Shown here one piece after another: positions 51,782 through 58,682 of a stretch of 64,000 nt of DNA. Made by a program: the position numbers and the translations under genes. The stretch's first letter is position 1; each line of letters starts with the position of its first letter. The notes under the pieces are model-generated. The model was given only the letters and a program-made list of their open reading frames with translations, was not told where the DNA came from and ran no database searches. This DNA is from Streptomyces pyxinicus (GTDB taxonomy: Bacteria; Actinomycetota; Actinomycetes; Streptomycetales; Streptomycetaceae), in NCBI RefSeq assembly GCF_024753135.1, contig NZ_JANUGP010000021.1:62001-126000 (forward strand). The letters are read 5' to 3'.

Positions 51782-51794
51782 CCCCACCCGCCTA

Positions 51795-51836
51795 GCTGCA
51801 CCGCCGCCCGGTCCCGGACCAGGGCGGCGGTACAGC
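51795..51836 (+). terminator. hairpin terminator of L,D-transpeptidase gene
   Basis: Arms 51795-51809 (GCTGCACCGCCGCCC) and 51822-51836 pair at 14 of 15 positions around a 12-base loop, 13 bases after the stop. Confidence 0.65.
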
Positions 51837-51932
51837 ACTGCCACTCGGCCCGCCCCCGCCCATCCCCGGCGGGCACCTGTGAGAGCCGCCCCTGCGACAC
51901 GGCCACCGCCGCTACCGTGAACACCGTGAGGG

Positions 51933-52329
51933 GTGGGAACCGAAGAGACCCGGCTGGGCCTGATCGACCTGACCGCCCGCTACGCCCTGGACGCCGGATA
52001 CCACGTCGTCGTCGAGGGCATCCTCCCCGCCGACCACTACGGCGACATGCTCACCCGGCTACGCGCCGACCACCGAGGTCCGACCCACGGCTACTACCTG
52101 GACGTCCCGCTGGCCGACACCCTCGTCCGGCACGCCACCAAGCCGATCGCCGCCGAGGTCACCGAGAGTCAACTACGCGACTGGTACCGCTCCCGCGATC
52201 TGCTGCCCGACGGCACCGAGGCCGTCATCGGCGCCGCCGGCACGCTGCACGAGACCGTCCACCGCATCCTGCACGACACCGGCCTCGCCCACCTGCCCCC
52301 ACAGAACCGCTGCCCCGCCCCGCCGAAGC
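51933..52329 (+). pseudogene. headless AAA kinase-like fragment
   Basis: About 125 residues match the C-terminal two thirds of a small actinobacterial P-loop kinase: LIDLTARYALDAGYHVVVEGIL, then MLTRLRADHRGPTHGYYLDVPLADTLVRHATKPIAAEV and LRDWYRSRDLLPDGTE. The P-loop part expected in the first ~65 residues is absent: only a short unrelated stretch separates the start GTG 51933 from LGLIDLT. Past HLPPQNRC the frame continues, without family resemblance, through a rare TTA codon and into the next gene. So both ends are damaged and it is unlikely to be an active kinase. Treat as a remnant. Confidence 0.62.
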
Positions 52330-52434
52330 GGAAGACACCGAAGCGGAATGCAGAAAGAAAAGACGTTTGTTCGGCCGCAGACGGTGCAGACGGGGAGTTA
52401 ACACAGCCTTTATACGACGAAGCGGAGACGCATC

Positions 52435-52713
52435 ATGGGGATCATCGCATGGATCATCATCGGCCTGCTCGCCGGTGCCATCGCCAAGGCGCTCATGCCG
52501 GGCAAGGACCCCGGCGGCATCATCATCACCATGCTCATCGGCATCGCGGGCGGTCTGCTCGGTGGCTGGCTGGGCAAGGTGATCTTCGGCGTTGACTCCG
52601 TCGACGGGTTCTTCGAGCTGTCCACCTGGATCGCCGCGATCGTCGGCTCGCTCATCCTCCTTGTGCTGTACCGCCTCGTCACGGGCAACCGACGCTCCCA
52701 CCGCCACGCCTGA
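52435..52713 (+). CDS. GlsB/YeaQ/YmgE family stress-response membrane protein
   Basis: A 92-residue protein of the transglycosylase-associated (GlsB/YeaQ) family: three hydrophobic helices, MGIIAWIIIGLLAGAIAKALMPGKDPGGIIITMLIGIAGGLLGGWLG being the conserved first two with the PG(K/N)xPGG loop, then a third (STWIAAIVGSLILLVLY). Members are induced by general stress. The ATG follows GCGGAGACGC. A clear hairpin with a T-rich edge ends it. Confident family call. Confidence 0.92.
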   Translation: MGIIAWIIIGLLAGAIAKALMPGKDPGGIIITMLIGIAGGLLGGWLGKVIFGVDSVDGFFELSTWIAAIVGSLILLVLYRLVTGNRRSHRHA

Positions 52714-52739
52714 GCGGCGGGCAGGACGACGTCACCCCT

Positions 52740-52777
52740 GGGTTCAGCTCCGACCACCACAGGCCGGAGCTGAACCC
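52740..52777 (+). terminator. hairpin terminator of glsB-like gene
   Basis: Perfect 13-bp arms (52740-52752, GGGTTCAGCTCCG; 52765-52777) with a 12-base loop, then GTTT. It begins 27 bases after the stop. Confidence 0.78.
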
Positions 52778-52816
52778 GTTTCGCGCACGCACCACTGTCC
52801 ACATCGGCGGAATCCC

Positions 52817-53020
52817 ATGACACCCATGACACCCCCCACCCGCGAAGAAGAAGGCAACCGCTTCTGCAAGGCCTGCGGCACACCTGCGGAAGACGGCAAA
52901 CTGTGCAGTCACTGCGGCGCCGTACTGGACCTCCCGGACGACGCGGGGCTCACCGAAGACCAGGGCGCCGCGGTACGACGCGACTTCGAAGGCCGCACGG
53001 ACCACCACGAGGAACGCTGA
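52817..53020 (+). CDS. small zinc-ribbon protein
   Basis: A 67-residue protein with a single zinc ribbon, CKACGTPAEDGKLCSHCG (CxxC-x9-CxxC), and an acidic tail. Such stand-alone ribbons are common in actinobacteria, with no specific known function. ATG 52817 is preferred; an in-frame ATG at 52826 is possible. It sits after the glsB-like gene and a terminator, so it is probably separate. Confidence 0.65.
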   Translation: MTPMTPPTREEEGNRFCKACGTPAEDGKLCSHCGAVLDLPDDAGLTEDQGAAVRRDFEGRTDHHEER

Positions 53021-53044
53021 GCCGAGCGGCGCCGGCAAGGGGAA

Positions 53045-53780
53045 TCACTGGGCGCTCGCGGCGGGTCGTACGACGATCTCGTTGACGTTCACCTGCGGCG
53101 GCTGGGAGACGGCGTAGGCGATGGCGTCCGCGATCGCCGACGCCGGCAGAGCCACGGCGCGGTACGCCCGCATGGCCTCCCGGGCGGCGGGGTCCGAGAT
53201 GCCGTCGGCGAGTTCCGACTCGGTGACGCCCGGCGAGACCAGCGTGACCCGGATGTCACCGGCGGACTCCTGCCGCAGGCCTTCGGAGATCGCGCGGACC
53301 GCGAATTTGGTGGCGCAGTAGACGGCGGCGGTGGGCGAGACCTCGTACGCGCCGACGGACGCGATGTTCACGATGTGCCCGCCGCCCCGCGCACGCATCA
53401 CGGGCAGCGAGGCGGCGATGCCGTGCAGGACACCCCGCACGTTCACGTCGATCATGCGGTCCCACTCCTCCGTCCTGAGTTCGGCCAGCGGCGACAGCGG
53501 CATCACCCCGGCGTTGTTGACCATCACGTCCACCCGGCCGTACCGCTCGCCGGCGGCCGCCACGAAGGCCCGGACACTGCCGGCCTCGGTGACGTCCAGG
53601 TGCCGGGCCGCCGCCGTACCACCCGCGGCGGTGATCTCCGCGACCAGCCGCTCCAGACGATCCGTGCGCCGTCCCCCCAGGAACAGGCGGTGCCCGTCGG
53701 CGGCGAGCCGGCGAGCACTCGCCTCCCCGATCCCGCTACCGGCACCCGTGATCGCGACGAGCTTGGCTGTCTGCTGTCAT
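53045..53780 (-). pseudogene. SDR oxidoreductase with frameshift at the start
   Basis: Homology to a short-chain dehydrogenase is continuous from about 53764 to the stop at 53045: LVAITGAGSGIGEASARRLA with the TGxxxGIG cofactor motif, DVMVNNAGVMPLS, and the catalytic YCATK. But that frame contains no start codon: ATG 53780, which has GGAGAAGG seven bases upstream, is one base out of register. Removing one C from the CC at 53765-53766 would give MTADSKLVAITG and restore the normal N-terminus. So either a real frameshift pseudogene or a single-base sequencing error. A start at an internal GTG at 53563 would lose the nucleotide-binding motif. Confidence 0.75.
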
Positions 53781-53886
53781 GACTGCCCCTTCTCCCACAA
53801 GGACTTTCCGTCGAGGAGACCGAGTCTGGGCGGGCTGCGCCGGGCGGCCCAGGCCGTGTGCTGCCTGGGTACGCCACACCCAGGCG

Positions 53887-54015
53887 GCACACCGGGCCGC
53901 CGTACGTCCCGACGAGATGGGGATGGCGAGCCGCGGTGTGCGGCGGGTGGCCGGGCTGCGCCGCGAGGAGGCCGCCCGACTGGCGGGGGTGAACGCCACG
54001 GCGAATCGGGCGTGA
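53887..54015 (+). pseudogene. XRE/MmyB-type regulator remnant
   Basis: In a frame ending at 54015 the translation VRPDEMGMASRGVRRVAGLRREEAARLAGV matches the N-terminal HTH portion of the helix-turn-helix regulators with MmyB-like ligand domains (usual pattern RPEDVGLP...GLRREEVAxLAGVS). It then ends with ATANRA and a stop after about 43 residues, without recognition helix or ligand domain. The usual first ~15 residues (M..LA.FLRxRR) are also missing. These regulators commonly sit divergent from SDR genes, which is exactly where this remnant lies relative to the broken SDR at 53045-53780. Confidence 0.6.
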
Positions 54016-54115
54016 TCCCGGTGGAATCGGGCGTGGCCCCGGGAGTCAGGGAGAATGTATGTGCGAGGGGCCCCTCCCGGGTCCCGCTGCCCCGGCCAGC
54101 AGGGAGACCACGCCC

Positions 54116-54760
54116 GTGACAGGAGACCGACCGACCGCGTCCTCCGCCCAGCCGTCAGGTCCGGACGTGCTGCCTCCCGGGCAGCGGCGGGTGGTCGGCT
54201 GGCCGGTCTCGCACTACGGACCGGTGCCGCGCTTCCGCCCCGAGCGGTGGGACCTGAAGGTCTTCGGCGCCACCCGGCGGACGGAACCGTACGGCTGGAC
54301 CTGGGACGAGGTCACGGCCCTGGCCCGCGTCACCGTCGTCGCCGACCTGCACTGCGCCCAGGGGACGACGTCGACGGGCCATGAATGGTTCGGTATCCCG
54401 ACCGGGACGATTCTCCGGCTCGCGCCGCCCGCACCGGACGTCACCCACGTCATGGCCTGGGCCGAGTACGGCTTCAGCGCCAACATGCGGCTGTCGGACT
54501 TCACCGCACCCACCACCCTGCTGGCCACCCACCGGGGCGGTGAGCCGCTCACCGCCGAACACGGCTCTCCGCTGCGCCTGGTCGTGCCGCACCTCTACGG
54601 CTACAAGAGCGTGAAATGGCTCCGGGGCATCGAATACCTCACCGCCGACCGGCCCGGGTTCTGGGAGGAGCGCGGCTACCACCACATCGGCGACGTGTGG
54701 ACCGGAAAGCGCTACTCGTACGAGGACGACGACGGCGACGCCACCCTCCTGCGCCGCTGA
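54116..54760 (+). CDS. molybdopterin-dependent oxidoreductase (sulfite-oxidase-like)
   Basis: A 214-residue protein matching the oxidoreductase molybdopterin-binding domain of the SuoX/YedY type: GWPVSHYGPVPRFRPERWDLKVFG, then VTVVADLHCAQG with the putative Mo-ligand Cys80, HGSPLRLVVPHLYGYKSVKWLRGIEYL and GFWEERGYHHIGDVWTGKRYSY. It is small, lacks a dimerisation domain and a Tat signal, so probably cytoplasmic. After HC the usual VT.WS is replaced by AQGTTS, an oddity near the cofactor. GTG 54116 follows AGGGAG. It ends four bases before the convergent XRE gene. Confidence 0.82.
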   Translation: MTGDRPTASSAQPSGPDVLPPGQRRVVGWPVSHYGPVPRFRPERWDLKVFGATRRTEPYGWTWDEVTALARVTVVADLHCAQGTTSTGHEWFGIPTGTILRLAPPAPDVTHVMAWAEYGFSANMRLSDFTAPTTLLATHRGGEPLTAEHGSPLRLVVPHLYGYKSVKWLRGIEYLTADRPGFWEERGYHHIGDVWTGKRYSYEDDDGDATLLRR

Positions 54761-54764
54761 CGGC

Positions 54765-55706
54765 TCACTCCCAGTCCCAGCACACGCCGACAAGGCCGGG
54801 ATCCGTCTCCTGGTCGAAGAGGTGCACGGTGCCGTGGGCGTTGAGGGTGAGTTCCGCTGTGAACGCGGGCGCTCCGGACACCGAGGTCTGGGTGAAGCTG
54901 CGGCACCGCACCGGCAGGGCGGCACGGTCGAAGGCGATCTGAAGGGCGTACGCGCTGCCGGCGTAGAGGAACCCGCGCGAGTACTCGCGGCACGGCTCGC
55001 CCGTGCCGTCGTGGAAGCGATAGCGCACCATCGTCGTGTCGCCGGCCCGCAGCCGGGTGTCGAAGAGCAACTCGGCCGCCACCAGGCCCGCTTCCTGGTT
55101 CCTGCGCACCCGCCCCAGACGACAGTTCACGAGCCCGGTGACGTCGACCCGCTCGGTCGCGCAGCCCTGTTCACCGACGTGGACGGCGAGATACCGGTCC
55201 ACGTCCTCCCGGTGGGCGCGCAGGACCTGCTGTGACTCGCGCGAGGCCAGCCGCCGACGGGCGTCCACGGTCACCGACTCGGACTGCATCACGGTGTGCA
55301 GGCCGCCGTCCTGCGGCGCCCCCAACTGCGCCAGTACGAGTCCGATGCCCGAACCGATCATGGTGCTGTATCTGCGGCCCGCCGGGTGCACCTTCGTGTC
55401 CCGTGGCTCCAGCAGCCTGGTCAAAGCGTGTTCGGGCAGGCCGAGGAGATCCTCCAGAGCGGCGACCACACGCAGCGACTCCAGCCGGCCCGGATGCCGG
55501 ACGCCGCGCTGCCAGTAGCTCAGCGTCGTGACGCCCACCTGGATGCCCCGCTCGGACAACCGCTCACGGACCCGGTGCAGGGCCAGGCCCCGGGTGGACA
55601 GCGCCGTGTGGAGGGCGAGGGAGAACGGCCCCGTGCGCAGCGCTTCCCGCAACTGGGCCTCACCCACGGCACGGCCGGTCGCGGTTCTGCCGTCCGAGAG
55701 AGCCAC
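54765..55706 (-). CDS. XRE-like transcriptional regulator
   Basis: A 313-residue protein. An HTH lies at about residues 20-75 (LHTALSTRGLALHRVRERLSERGIQVGVTTLSYWQRGVRHP), followed by LRVVAALEDLLGLPEHALTRLL, a common actinobacterial XRE-like layout. The remaining 200 residues are mixed alpha/beta with LRAGDTTMVRYRF and FDRAALPVRCRSF, presumably a sensor domain I cannot name. GTG 55706 follows GGAGGAAGCA, better than a start at 55787. The 322-bp divergent region to the protease gene contains palindromes and direct repeats, so it probably regulates that gene and itself. Confidence 0.78.
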   Translation of the reverse strand: MALSDGRTATGRAVGEAQLREALRTGPFSLALHTALSTRGLALHRVRERLSERGIQVGVTTLSYWQRGVRHPGRLESLRVVAALEDLLGLPEHALTRLLEPRDTKVHPAGRRYSTMIGSGIGLVLAQLGAPQDGGLHTVMQSESVTVDARRRLASRESQQVLRAHREDVDRYLAVHVGEQGCATERVDVTGLVNCRLGRVRRNQEAGLVAAELLFDTRLRAGDTTMVRYRFHDGTGEPCREYSRGFLYAGSAYALQIAFDRAALPVRCRSFTQTSVSGAPAFTAELTLNAHGTVHLFDQETDPGLVGVCWDWE

Positions 55707-56028
55707 TGCTTCCTCCTGCCCTGTACCCGAACCGGCCGGTGCCTGCGGCCGGGTCGACCCGGATCGGCCGATGACGTGAATATTCACCTCCGCCCCGGAG
55801 CCCGGGCGGCGTCGGCCGACCCGGGAGAGCTGCAGTGTAGGCCGCGTTGTTCACAACCGTCAGTCCCGCTGTTCACACTGCCGGACCTCGGCCCGGGCAT
55901 GTCGTTGACCGTGACCCGTCATGACCGGATGCTCTTCGGCAAGCGTCCGGACGCTTCCCTCCCCAGCTTCCCGCCGGAAGACGTCCGGGCACTCCCCGTC
56001 TCCATCCCCCACAGGGAGAACCGGTTCC
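55707..56028. promoter_or_regulatory. 322-bp divergent control region with palindrome and phased repeats
   Basis: Separates the XRE-like gene (minus) from the protease gene (plus). It contains the perfect 12-bp palindrome GTGAATATTCAC (55776-55787), 70 bases upstream of the regulator start, and direct repeats TGTTCACA at 55848-55855 and 55870-55877, 22 bp apart (two helical turns, same face). These look like binding sites for one or two regulators. No -10/-35 boxes are convincing. Confidence 0.55.
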
Positions 56029-56634
56029 ATGGCACCTCATTCACAGCGCTCGGCGCTGTCCCGGTGGCGTCGCGGCGTGACCGCCTCGTCCCTTCTGCTG
56101 GCCGCGGTCCTGTCGTCGACCGCGATATCGGTCACCGACGCATCCGCCGCCGGCACGAAGAACGTCCTCAACTTCACCGAACAGGAACAGAGCAAGGACA
56201 ACTGGTGCTGGGCCGCCACCGGCGCGTCCATCGCCGCGTACAAGGGACACTCCGTCTCCCAGAACAGCTTCTGCAACGCCGCCTTCGGGAGAAGCCAGGA
56301 CAGCACCTGTCCCAACAACCAGGCGACCCTCGGCAACGACCAGACCGCGTACCGGTGGCTGGGCATGACCCCCGGCACCTACATCACCGGCACCGTCAAC
56401 TACGCCAAGCTCCAGAGCGAGATCGACAGCGACCGCCCCGTGCAGACCCGTATCGGCTGGTCCTCCGGCGGCGGCCACATGGAGGTGCTCTACGGCTACG
56501 ACACCTCCACCAACTACGTCTACTGGGGCGACCCGTGGCCCGACGACTACCGCTACAACTGGGCCACCTACAGCTACTACCGGGACAACAGCGACTTCAC
56601 CTGGACCCACACGCTCTACGGAATCGGAGCGTGA
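56029..56634 (+). CDS. secreted AvrRpt2-like papain-type cysteine protease
   Basis: A 201-residue secreted protease (C70, AvrRpt2-like fold). The signal peptide is about residues 1-41 (VTASSLLLAAVLSSTAISV then ASA). The catalytic Cys60 sits in DNWCWAATGAS, the His150 in GGGHMEVLYGYD and the third residue in YWGDPWP (Asp168), a complete triad. The extra Cys residues (FCNAAFG, STCPNN) may form a disulfide. ATG 56029 follows GGGAG. It is followed after four bases by a secreted membrane-anchored protein, so the two work together. Substrate unknown; a bacteriocin/competitor role is possible. Confidence 0.85.
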   Translation: MAPHSQRSALSRWRRGVTASSLLLAAVLSSTAISVTDASAAGTKNVLNFTEQEQSKDNWCWAATGASIAAYKGHSVSQNSFCNAAFGRSQDSTCPNNQATLGNDQTAYRWLGMTPGTYITGTVNYAKLQSEIDSDRPVQTRIGWSSGGGHMEVLYGYDTSTNYVYWGDPWPDDYRYNWATYSYYRDNSDFTWTHTLYGIGA

Positions 56635-56638
56635 CCCG

Positions 56639-57535
56639 ATGACCGCCAAGACCCCCGACACCCCCAGCACCCCCCAGGCCGCCGTGACACGCCGCTCCAC
56701 CGCGATACGCGCCCTCAGCGCCGCGACGCTGGCCGTCGCCGCACTCGGCCTCGCCACCACGACCGCCTCCGCCGGCACCGCACCCCACGCCCGCGCTCCG
56801 CAGACCTACACAGCCGCACAGCTGTCCGCGGCCCGGACGGCCGCCACCGACCACGCCACCATCACCGTCCTCGGCAAGTACTTCGCCCACGACCCCGTAC
56901 GCGGCATCGCGCACGCCGTCCAGAAGGGACAGACCGCCCCCCGCGCGTTCGGCCGGAGCGTCACCGTCAGCTCACTGAACCCCGCGTTCGTGGCCGGGCA
57001 GACCGGCGCACCGGTCGCCAAGCCGTCCTACGTCGCCACCAACGTGGTGTCCCCCACCGGCCAGACGGCCACCGTGCAGACGGCCCTGGCGGCCAAGGAC
57101 TGGCAGGTCGTCAACATCGCCAGCGGAACCAACGAGACCGACTACACCGCCAAGGCGCACGGCAAGGGCACGGTCTTCCGCGAGCCGCAGATCAACGCCT
57201 GGTACACGGTGCGCGGCGACCGGGTCCAGCCGCTCAACACCGAGGCGCGTGCGGTGGTCGGCCCCTCGGGGACATCGCTGGCCGCCTACTACCGGCACGT
57301 CCACAGCGCCTACGGCCACAAGCTGCCCGGCTCGTCCTACGACAAGCGGGGTGAAGCCGGCGGATTCGGCAACGCCGCCCCGAACGCCGCCGCCGCGCGG
57401 CACAAGTCCGCCGACGTCACGGCAGCCGCCACGACCGGCGGCATCTCCGGCACCGGCACCACACTCCTGGCCGTCGCCGCGGCAGCCGTCCTGGGCGCTG
57501 CCTTCGCCGTCCGCCGCCGCCTGTCCTCTCGCTGA
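56639..57535 (+). CDS. secreted membrane-anchored protein, unrecognised
   Basis: A 298-residue protein with a signal peptide (about residues 20-45, AIRALSAATLAVAALGLATTTASA) and a C-terminal hydrophobic helix (TTLLAVAAAAVLGAAFAV) ending RRRLSSR, like a sortase-type tail but with no LPxTG or LAxTG before it. The middle is beta-rich (TATVQTALAAKDWQVVNIASGTNETDYT, PQINAWYTVRGDRVQPLNTEA). I do not recognise the family. It starts four bases after the protease stop, so translation is coupled, and it is a likely partner, substrate or immunity/anchor protein for the protease. This is an inference. Confidence 0.7.
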   Translation: MTAKTPDTPSTPQAAVTRRSTAIRALSAATLAVAALGLATTTASAGTAPHARAPQTYTAAQLSAARTAATDHATITVLGKYFAHDPVRGIAHAVQKGQTAPRAFGRSVTVSSLNPAFVAGQTGAPVAKPSYVATNVVSPTGQTATVQTALAAKDWQVVNIASGTNETDYTAKAHGKGTVFREPQINAWYTVRGDRVQPLNTEARAVVGPSGTSLAAYYRHVHSAYGHKLPGSSYDKRGEAGGFGNAAPNAAAARHKSADVTAAATTGGISGTGTTLLAVAAAAVLGAAFAVRRRLSSR

Positions 57536-57557
57536 CGGGCACACGCGGCACCCCACC

Positions 57558-57597
57558 GCGAGCGGGCCCCGGCGACACACGCCGGGACCCGCTTCGC
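57558..57597 (+). terminator. hairpin terminator of protease operon
   Basis: GCGAGCGGGCCCCGGCG (57558-57574) pairs with 57580-57597 with one bulge and one mismatch around the bases ACACA. It starts 22 bases past the stop. Confidence 0.65.
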
Positions 57598-57755
57598 CGC
57601 GTCTCGCCCCCACGCCCCGCCCGACGTACAAGGACCCTGCCCTCGTCGGGCACGCCACCGGGACGTTCCGGCCCTCAGCGACTTACCGTGGGCCGCAGGC
57701 GCAGCACATCCGCTGCGAACCTCCCGGCGACCCCGGGCAGCACCGTGGGAAGGGC

Positions 57756-58610
57756 ATGAACGACATGGCGGGACCCATTCTCATCACCGGCGCGGGCAGC
57801 GGTTTCGGCAAGGAGGTGGCGCTGCGGCTCGCGGAGGCGGGACATGACGTGATCGCGAGCGTGGAGATCATCGCCCAGGTCGGCGCGGTGCGCGCCGAGG
57901 CCCGGGACCGAGGCGTCGACCTGCGCGTCGAGAAGCTGGACGTCACCGATCCCGGCAACCGCGAGAACGCCCTCACCTGGAACGTGGAGATCCTGCTGAA
58001 CAACGCCGGCGTCTCCGAGGGCGGCGCCACCGTCGACATCCCCGAGGAGCGGCTGCGCCGGCAGTTCGAGGTGAACGTCTTCGGGCCCATCCTGCTCACC
58101 CAGGGCATCGCCCGGCAGATGGCGGCGCGCGGCAGCGGACGCGTCGTCTTCATGTCCTCGGTCGCGGGCCTGACCGTCGACCCGTTCACCGGCGCCTACG
58201 CGGGCTCCAAGCACGCCGTCGAGGCGTTCGCCGACGCCCTCGACCAGGAACTCGCCGAATTCGGCGTCACCGTCGCCACGATCAACCCCGGGCCGTTCCT
58301 CACCGGCTTCAACGACACCATGTTCGAGACGTGGAAGGAATGGCGCGACAACCCGGCCGACCGCCTCTACGACTACGCCGAACTGGCCTTCCCCCACGAG
58401 CAGTACGACCCCGAGCCCGTCTACGCGCACACGGTCCGCGTCCTGCTCGGCGAGGAACGCCGCTACCGCAACCTGCTGCCCGCCGAGATGGAGCCGGGGG
58501 CGCGCGAACAGCTCGACGCCCAGTGGCAGCGCGAACTCAACGACGGCCGCCGCCCGGCGATCGTCCAGAAGGCGTACGACATCAGCCCCGGCACACCGGT
58601 CGAGTCCTAG
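57756..58610 (+). CDS. SDR family oxidoreductase
   Basis: A 284-residue classical SDR. The cofactor motif is LITGAGSGFGKEVALRLAEAG, the NNAG motif is NVEILLNNAGVSEGG and the catalytic Tyr and Lys are in GAYAGSKHAVEAF, with the Ser in FMSSVAG, so the triad is complete. The C-terminus is longer than usual (about 80 extra residues, WRDNPADRLYDYAELAFPHEQYDPEPVY). ATG 57756 sits very close to GGGAAGGG; ATG 57765 would have a better distance. It is a separate gene after a terminator. Substrate unknown. Confidence 0.87.
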   Translation: MNDMAGPILITGAGSGFGKEVALRLAEAGHDVIASVEIIAQVGAVRAEARDRGVDLRVEKLDVTDPGNRENALTWNVEILLNNAGVSEGGATVDIPEERLRRQFEVNVFGPILLTQGIARQMAARGSGRVVFMSSVAGLTVDPFTGAYAGSKHAVEAFADALDQELAEFGVTVATINPGPFLTGFNDTMFETWKEWRDNPADRLYDYAELAFPHEQYDPEPVYAHTVRVLLGEERRYRNLLPAEMEPGAREQLDAQWQRELNDGRRPAIVQKAYDISPGTPVES

Positions 58611-58630
58611 AGCTGCCGCAGGTGACGGAA

Positions 58631-58672
58631 ACGGCCGCGTACGACGGAAGGTGCCCTGTCGTACGCGGCCGT
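58631..58672. terminator. bidirectional hairpin terminator
   Basis: Perfect 15-bp arms (58631-58645, ACGGCCGCGTACGAC; 58658-58672) with a 12-base loop, between convergent SDR and CdtB-like genes. Confidence 0.78.
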
Positions 58673-58682
58673 GTCCGGCGGT

